Assembly (NCBI RefSeq): GCF_000186865.1
Contig: NW_008705563.1
Span: forward strand, 1,944,055-2,008,054
Direction: 5' to 3'
Length of the DNA stretch: 64,000 nucleotides
Source of the DNA: Aureococcus anophagefferens
Lineage: Eukaryota > Sar > Pelagophyceae > Pelagomonadales > Pelagomonadaceae
The first letter of the stretch is position 1. Every line of letters begins with the position of its first letter. Made by a program: the position numbers and the translations under genes. Below, one piece after another: positions 39,184-49,516 of the stretch. The notes under the pieces were generated by a model that saw only the letters and a list, made by a program, of their open reading frames with translations, ran no database searches and was not told where the DNA came from.

Positions 39184-42048
39184 ATGAGCGCGCCGCGCGC
39201 GGCAGCGCTGCGAGAGGTGTCGTCGAACGTGGACCCTCCCGAGGCCCACCAGTGGGTCGGCGTGCCGTCGTGCGTGCGGTCCGGCATGAAGGCCCTCTTC
39301 AAGCAGTGCGAGGAGCAGCGGCGCCTCCTCGAGGACGGGCGCCTGAAGCGCGAGCAGCTCGAGCGCAACGCCGCGCGCCTCGAGCAGCGCTGGGACGCGC
39401 TGAGCGCGTCCGTCGAGGAGACGCGGGGCCTCGTGCTCGAGTGCCGCCGCGAGGCCGCGGCGTTCGCCGACGGCGCGATGAAGAGCGCGTCGGAGCGCGC
39501 GGAGGAGACGGTCAACGAGCTCGCGCGGCGGCCGTCGCGCGACGAGGTCGAGCGGCTCGTGGCGACGGCGGGCGTCGGCGCGGCCGGCGACGTCGCGAAG
39601 CGGCTCGACGCCGCGGAGCGGCGGCTGCGGGGCGACGCGGCGCGCACGGCCGAGGCCATCGCCAAGGGCGTCGCGCGGCGCGACGACGACGCGCGGAAGC
39701 AGTTCAAGAAGGCCCTCGACGCCCAGCGCCACTGGCTCGGCGAGAGCCTGGGGAGCGACGGCGCCGCGCGCCGCGAGGAGGCCGCGCGCGCGAGCCAGAG
39801 CCTCAAGAGTTGTCGCGCCGAGGTCGACGCTTTACGCCTCCGCGTCGCCGTGCTCGAGCGGTCCGCGGCCGAGGAGCCCGCGCGCCTCGAGGCCGCCGTG
39901 GATCGGGGCGCCACCGTGGCCCTCGAGTGCGCGCGCGACGCCGTGTCGAAGATGGCCGACGGCGACGGCGACCGCGCGGCGACGGCGTCGGAGCTCGTGC
40001 TCGCCGGCGGCCGCGGCGCGGCGACGTCCGCGGCCGAGAGCCTCGCGCGCGAGCTCGAGCGCCTCGCCGGGTCGCGGGTCGACGCGTGCCGCCGGTCCCT
40101 CGAGGACGGGCTCCGCGGCGAGGAGGACGCGCGCGCCGCCGGCGAGCGGAAAACCGCGCAGGACGTCGCGCGGTGCTCCCGGGCCCTCGACGACGCCGCG
40201 GCGAAGCTCGGCGAGGACCTGGCGGCGGCGCAGGCCGCGCAGACGACCGAGGCCGCGAGCCTCGCGCGCGTCGCCGCGGAGAAGGTCGCGGAGGAGCTGA
40301 ACGAGCGCGTGGACGGCCTCGAGGCGACGTGCGCGGCCGCCGCGGACGTCGAGGACGCGCAGCGGGCGCTCGAGGCGGCGCTCCGCGAGGAGCACGCCGC
40401 GGCCCTGGCAGCCGTCGCCAAGACGGCCGCGGAGAAGGCCGAGTCGACGAAGCTCGATTTCCTGCAGGTCGACCTGCCCTCGTTCTGGCGCGACCGCCTC
40501 CCCGAGGTCGAAGGCAAGGCCAAGGACGCCGCGCGCGAGGCCGCGGCGAACGAGGCGTCGCTCATCGTGCGCCGCTTCGCGGAGGAGGAGAAGCGGCGCC
40601 GCAAGGCCGACCGGAAGCGCCTCGCGGACGAGGGCGCCATGGCCGACGTCCTCACGGCCTGCGACGGGGCGACGACGCCCCAGGCCGCGGTCCCGAAGAA
40701 GCAGGCGGACCGCAGCGACGACGACGACGACGCGGTCGAGGCCGCGGGCGAGTCCGAGCGGAAGGCGTTCGCGGCGATCGCGAAGACGCTCCGGCGGCTG
40801 AGCCACCGCGACAAGGAGACGCGGCTGCGCCTCGGCAAGCTCGACGAGCGCGTCGGCGACGCCGTCGCCGCGGCGTCGTCCGAGTTCCGCGCGGCGCACG
40901 GCGAGCTGGAGGAGCGGCTGAACCAGACGCTGGGCCACCGCGTCGACGACGCCGCGACGCAGGCGCGCGACGCGCTGGCCGTCGCCGAGTCCCTGCGGGG
41001 CACCGTCGCCGCCTGCGACGCGAAGCTCTCCGTCGCGCTCAAGGACTCGTCGGCGACGAGCGCGGAGCGCGCGAAGCTCGCGAGCGACGTCGCCGTCGCG
41101 CAGCGACGCCTGGAGGACTACGGCAAGCGCTCCGTCGCGCTCGACGACGGCCTCGAGAAGGTGCGCGAGGCCGTGCGCCACGTCGCCGCGCGCGCGGCGG
41201 CGGCGAAGCAGGCGGCGACGAACGTCGCGGAGGACGTCGCCGCCGAGAAGCGGCGGGCCCAGGACGACAAGCTGCTCAAGGAGGCCGAGGCGTCGTCGCT
41301 CGACGACGCCAAGTTCAGCTCCCTGGCCGCGCGCCTCGAGGCCATCGAGCGCGGCGGCGGGTCCGCGGGCGTCGCCGCCAAGGCCGCCGAGGACGCGCGC
41401 GCGGCCGCGGCCGCCGCGGCGGACATCTCGAAGCGCGGGAAGAAGCGCGCGGACGAGGACCGCCACAAGTACGACGCGCTCGTGCAGGACGTCGCCACGC
41501 TGACGCGCCTCACGCAGTCGACGCTGGAGGTGCTCGACGCCGCGAAGCGCGACGGCCCCGCGCCCGCCGCGGGCGCCTACGCGCCGCCGCCGCCGCCGCC
41601 GGCGACGGACCTCGCCGCGGTCGCGAAGACCGTCGACGACGCCGCGCGCCGCTGCCGCGACGACGCGGCCAAGGACGCCAAGGAGCTCGTCGACCACGCG
41701 GAGCGCAAGCTCCGGCAGTGGACGGAGCTCCAGCTGCAGCCCCTCGCGGCGCGGCTCGAGCGCCGCGAGAAGCGCGACGACGACGGCCGCCCGGACGTGG
41801 AGCGGCTCCAGCGCGACGTCGACGCCGTCGCGAACCTGACGCAGCAGGCGCTCAACGTCATGGAGCAGGCGCAGGAGGAGCTGGCGAAGAAGTGGGACGC
41901 GAGCCAGCGCGGCGCGCTCGACGACGCCGCGGCGCGCGACGCGCGCGTGTCGGCGCTCCAGACCGTCGCCGCGGACCTCCAGCGGCGCTACGCGAACCTC
42001 GCGAACAACGTCGCGTCGCTCTTCGACCGGGCCCGCGACGACGCCGCC

Positions 42049-42087
<39 letters not shown>

Positions 42088-42300
42088 GCCGACGCCGCGC
42101 CGGCCGAGGCGCCGCGCGACGTCACGGGCGAGCTCGAGCGCGAGCAGCGCATCCAGGAGATCCTCACGGAGCGCGTCCGCACGATCGAGGCCATCGAGTC
42201 CATCAACACGCAGCTCGACCGCGGGGACAACTCCTCCGAGGAGGAGACGGCGCGCGTGCCGCTGCGCCTCGACGCGCTCCTCGAGGGCCTACCGCCCTAA
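39184..42300 (+). CDS. Long coiled-coil protein
   Basis: 1038 residues in one exon from ATG 39184. After a short N-terminal segment (HQWVGVPSCVRSGMKALFKQ) nearly all of residues 45-950 is charged heptad-like helix rich in Ala, Glu, Arg and Lys, interrupted by short breaks and a poly-Pro stretch (~800). A run of twelve prolines (~958-969) precedes a conserved-looking tail (EREQRIQEILTERVRTIEAI). A cytoskeletal, ciliary or scaffold role would fit but no family is recognised. The stop codon overlaps the stop of the convergent WW-domain gene. Confidence 0.8.
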
Positions 42301-45070
42301 GTCGTCCTAAGCAGGCGCCGCAGGTCGCCGAAGGTGACGCCGTGGCGCGCGTCCGGGTGCGCGTCGCGGCGGTAGACGAGGAAGGTCCGCGGCGCGAGGT
42401 CGAAGCGCGGCCGCGGCAGCGCGCCGGCGACGAGCCAGCCGCGGTCCCGGGCGCCGCGGAGCGCCGCGTCGCCGCGCGCGACGTCGGCCTCGGCGAGCGC
42501 GGACACGGGCGCGAGGTCCGGCGCGCCGTCCACGCCGTCGTAGAGCGGCGCCGCGAAGACCGAGGGCGCGACGGCGACGTAGCCGAGGTCCGCCAACGCG
42601 CCCGTGGCGCAGACCCGCACGAAGGACACGGGGTCGTCGTCGGCGACGCGCGGCGTCGGCGGCTTGGCCGCGCGGCGCGCGGCCGTCGCGTCCCGCGCGG
42701 CCGCGCCGTCGCGGCCGCGCCACTGCGAGGCCAAGTCCTCCGTGTACGTCGGCGCCACGCGGTTGAGCGCCTCGTCGGTGCTCGGGGACCGCGCGAGGGC
42801 CTCGGCGACGGCGCCGTCGTCGAGATCCAGGCGCCAGCCGTCCACGCAGGCCGAGGCCCAGTCCGCGAGCGCGCCGCACGCCGGGGCCTCGTGGAGCGCC
42901 AGGCGGTGCCCGAAGCCCAAGACCGCGCCCATGGCGCGGCCGAGCGCCGCGTCGAGGGCCGCGAGCTGGTCCGCGGTGGACCGCCGGTCGTCGTCGAACG
43001 CGCGGATCGCCGCCGCCGCGGCGTCGCAGACCGCCTCCAGCGCGTCCGCGCCGCCGAGCGTCGGATCCTGCAGCGCGCCGCCGACGGGCGCGAGCAGCGA
43101 CGGGTAGAGCTGGACGAAGAAGTCGACGTAGGCGTCGTCGCCGTAGGCCGCCACGAGGCGCTCCGCGCCCCGCAGGTAGAGGTCGACGTCGAGCGCGCGC
43201 TTGGCCGCGCGCCGCCGGTCGCCCCGGAGCCTCGCCAACGCCTCGTCGACGGCCGTGTAGGCGAGCCACTTCGGCGGCGGCGCCGCCGCGTCGTCGTCGA
43301 GGGCCGCGGCGCGCTGCGCCAGCTCGTCGTCGTCGAATTCGGCCCGGAGCGCCTTCGCCGTGAGGCGGGGGTCGTTCGCGGTCCGCAGGCAGCCGTCGCG
43401 CGTGGCGTACGCGTCGGGCATGCCCAGCGACTGCGTCGCGAGGCGCTGCATGACGGAGCGGCCCCCGAAGGACGGCTTCACGAAGAGGCCCGCCAACGTC
43501 GCGCAGAAGGGCCGCGAGCTCGGCAGCGCGCCGAGCCGCGCGAGCGCGAGGACGGACCGCTTCGGGAAGATCGCGAGCGACCGCCGGAGCGTCGCGCGCC
43601 GCTGGGGGTCGTGGAGCGCGGCCGCGGCCCGGCAGAGGAGCAGGGGCCGCAGCACCCCGAGCACGGCGCCGTACTTCGCCGGCAGCTCCGACGCGTCGTC
43701 CGCGTTCGCGAGCGCCTCGAGGAGCTCCGGCGCGCGACCCGCGCCGCCGGCGACGGCCCGGCGCAGCGCGGCCGAGAACGCGGCCGCGAGGCGCGGCTCG
43801 TCCATGGCCTCGGCGGCCGACGCGGCCTCGAAGGCGTCGGCGAGGGGGTCGTCGGCGCCGTCGTCCGGCCCCGCCGCCGCGCGCCGCGACAGGTAGTAGA
43901 CGGGCTCCGCGAGCGCCTCGACCAGATAGGCGCGCGCGTCCGAGCCCGCGACGGCCGCGGCGCGGTCCACGAGCGTCGGCAGCCGCGCCAGCAGCGCGTC
44001 GACGGCCGCGGGCCAGGCGCCCGGGTCCGCCGCGTCGACGAGCGCGGGGCAGGCCCGGCAGTCGCGCGCGAGCGCCGCGTAGAACGGCGCGTCGGCCGCG
44101 GCCGCGCGCGCGTCGAACGCGTCGTCGTCGGCCGCGCGCGCGGCGTCGAGGAGCGCCTCGAGGTCCGCGCGGAGGGCGTCGCGTATGAGCTCCCGGTGCG
44201 CGTCGGCGACGGCGTCCGGCGCGGGCGCCTCCGCGTCCGTCGCGACGTCCCAGGCCTCGTCGAGCCTGGGCGGGAAACCGAAAACATGCAACACGACACG
44301 ATTTCGACAGAGTTGTTCAGCCCTCTGAAACGAACGCGCCGAGAGAAACCGACCCGTCCAAACATCGGCCGAAACGGCTTCGATTCGACCGAGCTCGAGA
44401 GGTGTGACGTGGCCGGGGCCGTCGTGTCACGCGCGGCGTCGAGCGGCCCCGACGACGGCTTCGTCCACGTCGTCTCGCCGCTTCGGACCTCGTAGTAGTA
44501 CTCGCGGCCGCTCGCCGGGTCCGTCGCGCGGCGCCAGCCGGGCGGCAGCGCGCGCTTCTCGAGGCGGCGGGCCAGCGCGGCGACGGCGCACGCGGACGCG
44601 GCGCTCGCCTCGAGGCCCCGCGCGCCTCCGTCGCGGCCCGGCCCCGGCGCCGGCGCCGGCGCCTCGTCGCCGAAGGCGTCGCGCCAGGTGCGCGCGTCGT
44701 CGGGCGCGCCCGGGAGCCAGAGCTTGACGGGCCGCGGGCCGAGGCCCTCGAGCACGACGTCCGCGCGCCGAGAGCCCCGCGAGGCGGCCGGCACGAGCGT
44801 CGCCCTGGAGATCTCGCCGGCGAAGAGCACGGCGCCGGCGCGCCCGCGCACGCGGCAGGTCCGCGACCCGTGGAGCTCGACGACGACCTCGTCGGCGACG
44901 TCCCGGGCCGCGCCGCCGAGCCGCATCCTGGCCACGAGGCCCCGGGGCGCCGCATCGTCGGAGGGTGGCGGCTGCGTGTTCTGGCTCGGCACGAAGAAGA
45001 GCGACGACAGGAACGGGTACGAGTCCGTGTCCGCCGCCGTCGACCCGGGCTGCAGGAAGGATGGGAACAT
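42297..45070 (-). CDS. WW-domain protein with large helical domain resembling the PX-associated DUF3818
   Basis: Exons complement(44445..45070) and complement(42297..44265) join in phase 2 over a decayed family-B introner; 864 residues. Residues ~30-135 are a beta-rich, possibly PH-like region. The WW domain is at ~177-205 (LPPGWRRATDPASGREYYYE, then TTWTKP), ending a few residues before the intron. The rest is helical; FVKPSFGGRSVMQRLATQSL recalls the AQPFGGRSLLQRI-type signature of the PX-associated region in fungal membrane-contact proteins, but I see no PX domain. WW implies binding of proline motifs. Start chosen at ATG 45070; the frame also continues 15 codons upstream to a TTG. Confidence 0.7.
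44266..44436 (-). mobile_element. Introner, family B (copy B2), decayed
   Basis: 171 bp, perfect target duplication CGTCGAGC (44258-44265, 44437-44444). The left end CTGGGCGGGAAACC matches the family; the right end is eroded. The intron is complement(44266..44444), GC...AG, phase 2. The core ACATCGGCCGAAACGGCTTC shows G/C drift relative to the other copies, so it is probably the oldest of the ten. Confidence 0.88.
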
Positions 45071-45324
45071 CAGGGATCGTCCATCATGACGGGGTTCACC
45101 TTCATCATTCTGCAAACATCAATCTTGGTCAACATCATGCCTACCCTAGCTGCCCTTGCTGCCGCGCGACGCGCTTGTAGCTGCCGCCGCCGCGGCGACG
45201 TGCCCGTCGCGGGCGCTCCTCACGTCGTCCAGACCCGTTGGCCGGCGGCGCGGCGTAGCCGTCTCACCGAAGGGCGCGCGCGGAGCTGCCCCGGCCGCCG
45301 GTCTTCGGCTCACATTTTACGACC

Positions 45325-45801
45325 ATGCCGTCCGAGAGCAAGGGCGGCGAGGAGAAGGAGGAGCGGAAGATGGGCGCCGACGGGCTCATCGGCGAGGTGC
45401 GCAAGGTCCTGATGGGGGCCGAGTTCGTGCGCGAGTTCGAGACCTTCGCCGAGAAGCACATCGAGCCCTTCCTCGACGCGCTCGTCAAGGGCGAGTCGCC
45501 GACGTCCGACGGCGGCGACCACAGCCACTCCTTCTACGACACCTACAAGGTCTACCTCGAACACTTCGAGCGGCGCGTCGAGCAGCACATCGTCGCCGCC
45601 GGCGCGACCGTCGGCGACTTCATGGCCGTCGCGCGCGAGGCGCTCGAGAACGCGAGCGACTTCGACCCGAACCGCTTCTTCCTCGAGGCGCTCCTCGCGA
45701 CGACGGAGTACGAGACCTTCATCGTCCTCATGATGAACGAGGCCAAGAGGATCCGAAAACAACGGAACGACGAGGCCGAGTCCAAGGACGGCCACAAGTA
45801 G
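45325..45801 (+). CDS. BART-like domain protein (ARL2BP/CFAP36 type)
   Basis: 158 residues, one exon, ATG 45325. Residues ~17-145 form an all-helical domain: LIGEVRKVLMGAEFVREFETF, then FYDTYKVYLEHFERRVEQHI, then FFLEALLATTEYETFIVLMM. This order, a first helix, then a Y..Y...E helix, then D-F/Y-E-x-F near the C-terminus, resembles the BART domain that binds GTP-loaded ARL2/ARL3 small GTPases. The charged ends are probably flexible. The assignment is by pattern only; a different helical domain is possible. Confidence 0.5.
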   Translation: MPSESKGGEEKEERKMGADGLIGEVRKVLMGAEFVREFETFAEKHIEPFLDALVKGESPTSDGGDHSHSFYDTYKVYLEHFERRVEQHIVAAGATVGDFMAVAREALENASDFDPNRFFLEALLATTEYETFIVLMMNEAKRIRKQRNDEAESKDGHK

Positions 45802-46244
45802 GGGGGCGCCCTGCCCGGCGGCGGTAAGGGCAGAGGACGTCCCTGAGTGGGCGACCGACCCCATGCGTTCTTGGTGAGGTGGCTACGAGCGGGATAAAGA
45901 GCCCAATATGTCCCGCCGCGGCCGGCGGGATGGCTATAGGTCAGCCACAGCGCTGTCAGCGCTTCGAGTAGCCGACTCGGACATCTCCTAACATCGTTGA
46001 GTCCGCGGACGGCGCCGAGCCCGCTGCCGCCCGCGGCCATGATAATAGATTGTAAAACGCACCAGAGCCAGCCAGGTTCGATAAATGTGCAACTGCGGAT
46101 CACGGATGCCTATAAGAACTGCAACAGTTGGCGACTTCATGATGCAGAGAAGCTGAAGCTCTGCAAAATTGATTGCAAATGGCGGCATTTCTGCCGCTAC
46201 ACAGCGGTGGTCGCGCTGACCAGCGCTAATCGCGGCCGCACGAG
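45802..46244. other. Intergenic region with inverted repeats
   Basis: 443 bp without a supported frame. 45880-45960 has nested inverted repeats (GTGGCT...AGCCAC enclosing GCGGGAT...GTCCCGC and a CCGCC/GGCGG hairpin). 46010-46240 is markedly AT-richer and probably contains the promoter of the fusion gene. No tRNA cloverleaf fits. Confidence 0.45.
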
Positions 46245-49170
46245 ATGATGCTACGCTTCGTCGCAACAATCGCGCTGCTGCTGCCGCTGGCGCGCGGCCT
46301 CTCGCCGCGCCGGCTGCACGTCGCGGCCTGGCAGGGCGCCGCGAAGACGGCGGACGTCGCGGCGAACGTCGCGCGCGTCGTCGACGAGGCCGCCGCCGCC
46401 GCCGCCGCGGGCGTGGACGTGCTCGTCTTCCCGGAACTGTTCCTGCACGGCTACGACGCCACGAAGGACCAGCTCGAGGCGACGGCGCTGCGGCGGGACG
46501 AGCTCGGCGCGTGCGCGGCGGCGGCCGAGGCGCACGAGCTCTGCCTCGCGGTGCCGTACTGCGAGCGCCGCGGTTCGAGGCTCTACAACGCCATGGCCGT
46601 CTTCGACGCGCGCGGCGCCCTCGCGAGGAACTACCGCAAGGTCAACCTGTGGGGCGCCTGGGAGCGCGACGTCTTCGCGCCCGGCGCGCCGGGCTCCTTC
46701 GAGCCCTTCGACCTCGAGACGAGACGTCTCACCGTGCGGGCGGGCTGCCTCATCTGCTTCGACGTCGAGTTCCCCGAGCCCGCGCGCCACTTGGCCGTCG
46801 CGGGCGCGGAGCTGTGTGGAATTCAAATCTTCAACCCGACTTCAATGTGCGCATATGCGACAGTTTCGACGCAAGCTTTTCAGCTGTGCTTCGAGAACTC
46901 GACGAGAGCAATCGATTCATCCAAAAATCAGCCGAATCGACTTCGATTTGACCGAGCTAGAGAATTCTCAAGTTTGGTCAGGACCACCCAAACCAGTGGT
47001 TGAATTCCACACAGGCGCGGAGCTGCTGCTCGCGGCGACGGCGCTCGGCGCGGGCCCCGTCGACGACCTGACGCCGCGCAAGGTGGTGCCGACGCGCGCG
47101 CTCGAGAACCACGTCACCGTCGTCTACGCGAACCTCGAGGGCCTCGCGGCCGCCGGCGACCGCGGCGTCGCCGCCTTTTGCGGGTGCTCGGCCGTCGTGG
47201 ACCCCGCCGGCGCGGACCTCGCGAGGGCGGGCACCTTCGTCGGCGGCAGGCGCGTCGGCGCGGTCGTCGACCTGGACGCCTACGCCTCCGACGTCGCGCG
47301 GAACCCCTACCTCGCGGACCGCGCGAAACGCGCCGGCGAGGGCCACTACGCGGCGCTGCGGTATCCGCGCGCGAGCCTCGCGGCGCGCGTCGGCCGCCGC
47401 TTCGCCGGGGCCCGCCGCGCCGTCGCCGCGCGCCTCGTCGCCGGCCGGCGGGACGCGCCGACCGACGCGTCGTCGGACCCCGGCGGCGCGCCCGACGCGG
47501 CGTCGCGGCGCGAGGCGACGCGCGTGTCGGCGTTCGTCGCCGGCCTCGCCCCGAAGACGCTGCGCTACGGCGACGACCCGGCGCAGCTCGTCGATATGTA
47601 CGCGGCGCCCGGAGGCGCCAACGCCACGATCGCCGTCGTCCACGGCGGCTTCTGGAAGCGGAAGTGGGACCGCGCGAACACGCAGACGACGAGCCTCGTG
47701 CCCTTCTTCCTGGACCGGGGCTTCGACGTCGCTCTGATCGAGTACCGGCCGCGCGACGTCGCGACGTGGCCCGGGCCCGAGGACGACGTCGCCGCGGCGC
47801 TGGAGTTGCTCGCGGAGACGCGGGAGATTTTGGTCGTCGTCGGCCACAGCGCGGGCGCGACGCTCGCGGTCCAGGCCTGCGAGCGCTCGCGCAAGGCCAG
47901 GGCGTGCGTGGCCGTCGCGCCCGTGCCGGACATGGCCGCGGGCTTCGCGGCGAAGCTCAGCGACGAGGGCGACGCCGTGGCGCGCTACCTCGGCGGCGCG
48001 CCGCGCGACGAGCCCGAGGCCTACGCGGCCGCGTCGCTGCCGGCGGCGCTGATGACGCCGACGCTCCTGGTCTCCTGCGCGCGCGACGCCGACGTGCCGC
48101 CGGACCTCGTCGAGGCCTACGACCCCGCGGGGCCCGCGACGAGGCTCCGCGTCGAGTGCGACCACTACTCGTGCGTCACCGCGGACGACGACGCCTGGCG
48201 CGAGGTCTGGCGCGCGACCCAGGCGCTGCTCGTCGACGAGGCGGGCGCGTGGACGCCGCCGGCGCCGGCGGACTACGGCGTGTCGCTCGACCGGGGCTTT
48301 CTGCCCGCGGAGGACCCGCTCGGCCGCCTGCCGGCCGGCGCCGCGTTCGACGCCTGGGAGGCGGCCGTCGGCGCGCTGCCGGGCCTGCTCGCGGCCAAGA
48401 ACGTGCGCTCGACGATCGCCGCGCTGCCGCCGCCGCCGCCGGGCTGGGTCGACGCGCTCGACGCCCGCGCGAAAGAGCGCGCCTACGGCCTCCTGAGCTT
48501 CCTCGGCCACGCGGCGGTCTGGGGCGAGGAGCCCTGCCTGACGTCTTTACCGGCGAACCTCGCGGTGCCCTGGTGCGCCGCGGCCGACGCCCTGAAGCGG
48601 CCGCCCGTGCTGACCTACGCGTCCTTCAACCTGCACAACTGGCGGCGCCTCGACCCGGACGGGCCCGTGGCGCTCGGCAACACGGCGCGGCGGTGGAACT
48701 TCCTCGGGNNNNNNNNNNNNNNNNNNNNNNNNNNNNNNNNNNNNNNNNNNNNNNNNNNGTTCTTCGGCGAGACGGGCGCGCAGTCGTCGCTCGTGCCCGC
48801 GCTCGACGCCGCGCTCGGCATCGGCATGTCCGAGGACGACCTGCTGCCCTACCTGCTGGCCATGCGCGACTACATGCCCGCGGAGCACGCGGCCTTCGTG
48901 CGCCACCTCGAGGCCGGCCCGCGGCTGCGCGACGCCGTCGTCGCCGCCGGCGACGGCGCGCTCGTCGCCGCGTACGACGACGCCGTCGCCGCGCTCGTCG
49001 TCTTCCGCAAGCTCCACTTCGAGCTGGCCTACACCTACGTGCGCCAGTGGGACAGCCGCCCCGACGACGACATCAAGGGCACGGGCGGCACGCCCTTCAT
49101 GCCCTACCTGAAGAAGCACCGGCGGACGACCTACGAGACCCTCATCGCGCCGGCCGCCCCGGAGGAGTAA
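46245..49170 (+). CDS. Tri-enzyme fusion: nitrilase - kynurenine formamidase - indoleamine 2,3-dioxygenase
   Basis: Exons 46245..46803 and 47015..49170 join in phase 1 across a family-B introner; 904 residues plus an in-gene gap. A signal or targeting helix (FVATIALLLPLARG) precedes domain 1 (~23-300), a carbon-nitrogen hydrolase with E64 (FPELFLHGY), K132 (YRKVNLWG) and C171 (LICFDVEFPE). Domain 2 (~350-600) is an alpha/beta hydrolase of the kynurenine formamidase type: VVHGGFWKRKW, nucleophile GHSAGA, acid SCARDADVPP, base CDHYSC. Domain 3 (~620-904) is IDO-like: FLGHAAVWGEEP, LTYASFNLHNWRRLD, MRDYMPAEHAAFVRHLE, FRKLHFELAYTYV with the presumed haem His, and KGTGGTPFMPYLKKHR. Domains 3 then 2 would convert tryptophan to kynurenine plus formate. 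The nitrilase substrate is unknown. Confidence 0.88.
46812..47014 (+). mobile_element. Introner, family B (copy B3) with perfect 15-bp terminal inverted repeats
   Basis: 203 bp, ends CTGTGTGGAATTCAA and its exact reverse complement, flanked by perfect target duplication GCGCGGAG (46804-46811, 47015-47022). The intron is 46804..47014, 211 bp, GC...AG, phase 1. Splicing restores the nitrilase segment AVAGAELLLAATALG. It has the best preserved ends of family B, so it may be recent. Confidence 0.95.
48709..48758. other. Assembly gap (50 N) in the IDO-like domain
   Basis: The frame is the same on both sides (RRWNFLG | FFGETGAQ). By comparison with the family only a few residues should be missing between these segments. 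Confidence 0.95.
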
Positions 49171-49516
49171 CGAGCGGGTGTTTTTTTTGTTGTGGGTGCT
49201 TGAGAGCGCTGCTGCCGCCGTGATGGCGAGTCGACACGTCCGACCGCGCGACGGCGACGCCGTCCCGAGGGCCCCGGGCGTCAGTCGGGCGACGACGCGG
49301 CCGCGGCTCGGATCCGCGGACCGCCGGGCGGGCGCCTCGAGCTCATCCTCCAGTGGACGACCGACCTCCACACCGAGCGCGTCGTCGCGCGCCTCCAACC
49401 GCGCCGCACCGGTCGACCGCCGAGCGCCTCCACGCCGAGCGCCTCGACGCCCGGGAGCCGCGTCTCCGCGCCGCGCCGCGCCGCGCCGGTCGCCCGGGAA
49501 CCGCCCCCCATCGACC
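49171..49516. other. Intergenic region before the NSRP1-like gene
   Basis: 346 bp: an early T-run (49182-49189), then GC-rich sequence with several ATGs in weak context and no conserved frame. The plus frame is open but its translation is low-complexity Arg/Ala and I do not treat it as coding. Confidence 0.4.

Noticed and set aside
38295..44495. Plus-strand frame of over 2000 codons across several genes
   Set aside because: It crosses the sulfotransferase and coiled-coil genes in another frame and is arginine/alanine low complexity; no family features.
45840..45970. Possible tRNA or other structured RNA gene
   Set aside because: Hairpins exist, but no cloverleaf, anticodon arm or T-loop consensus can be laid out.
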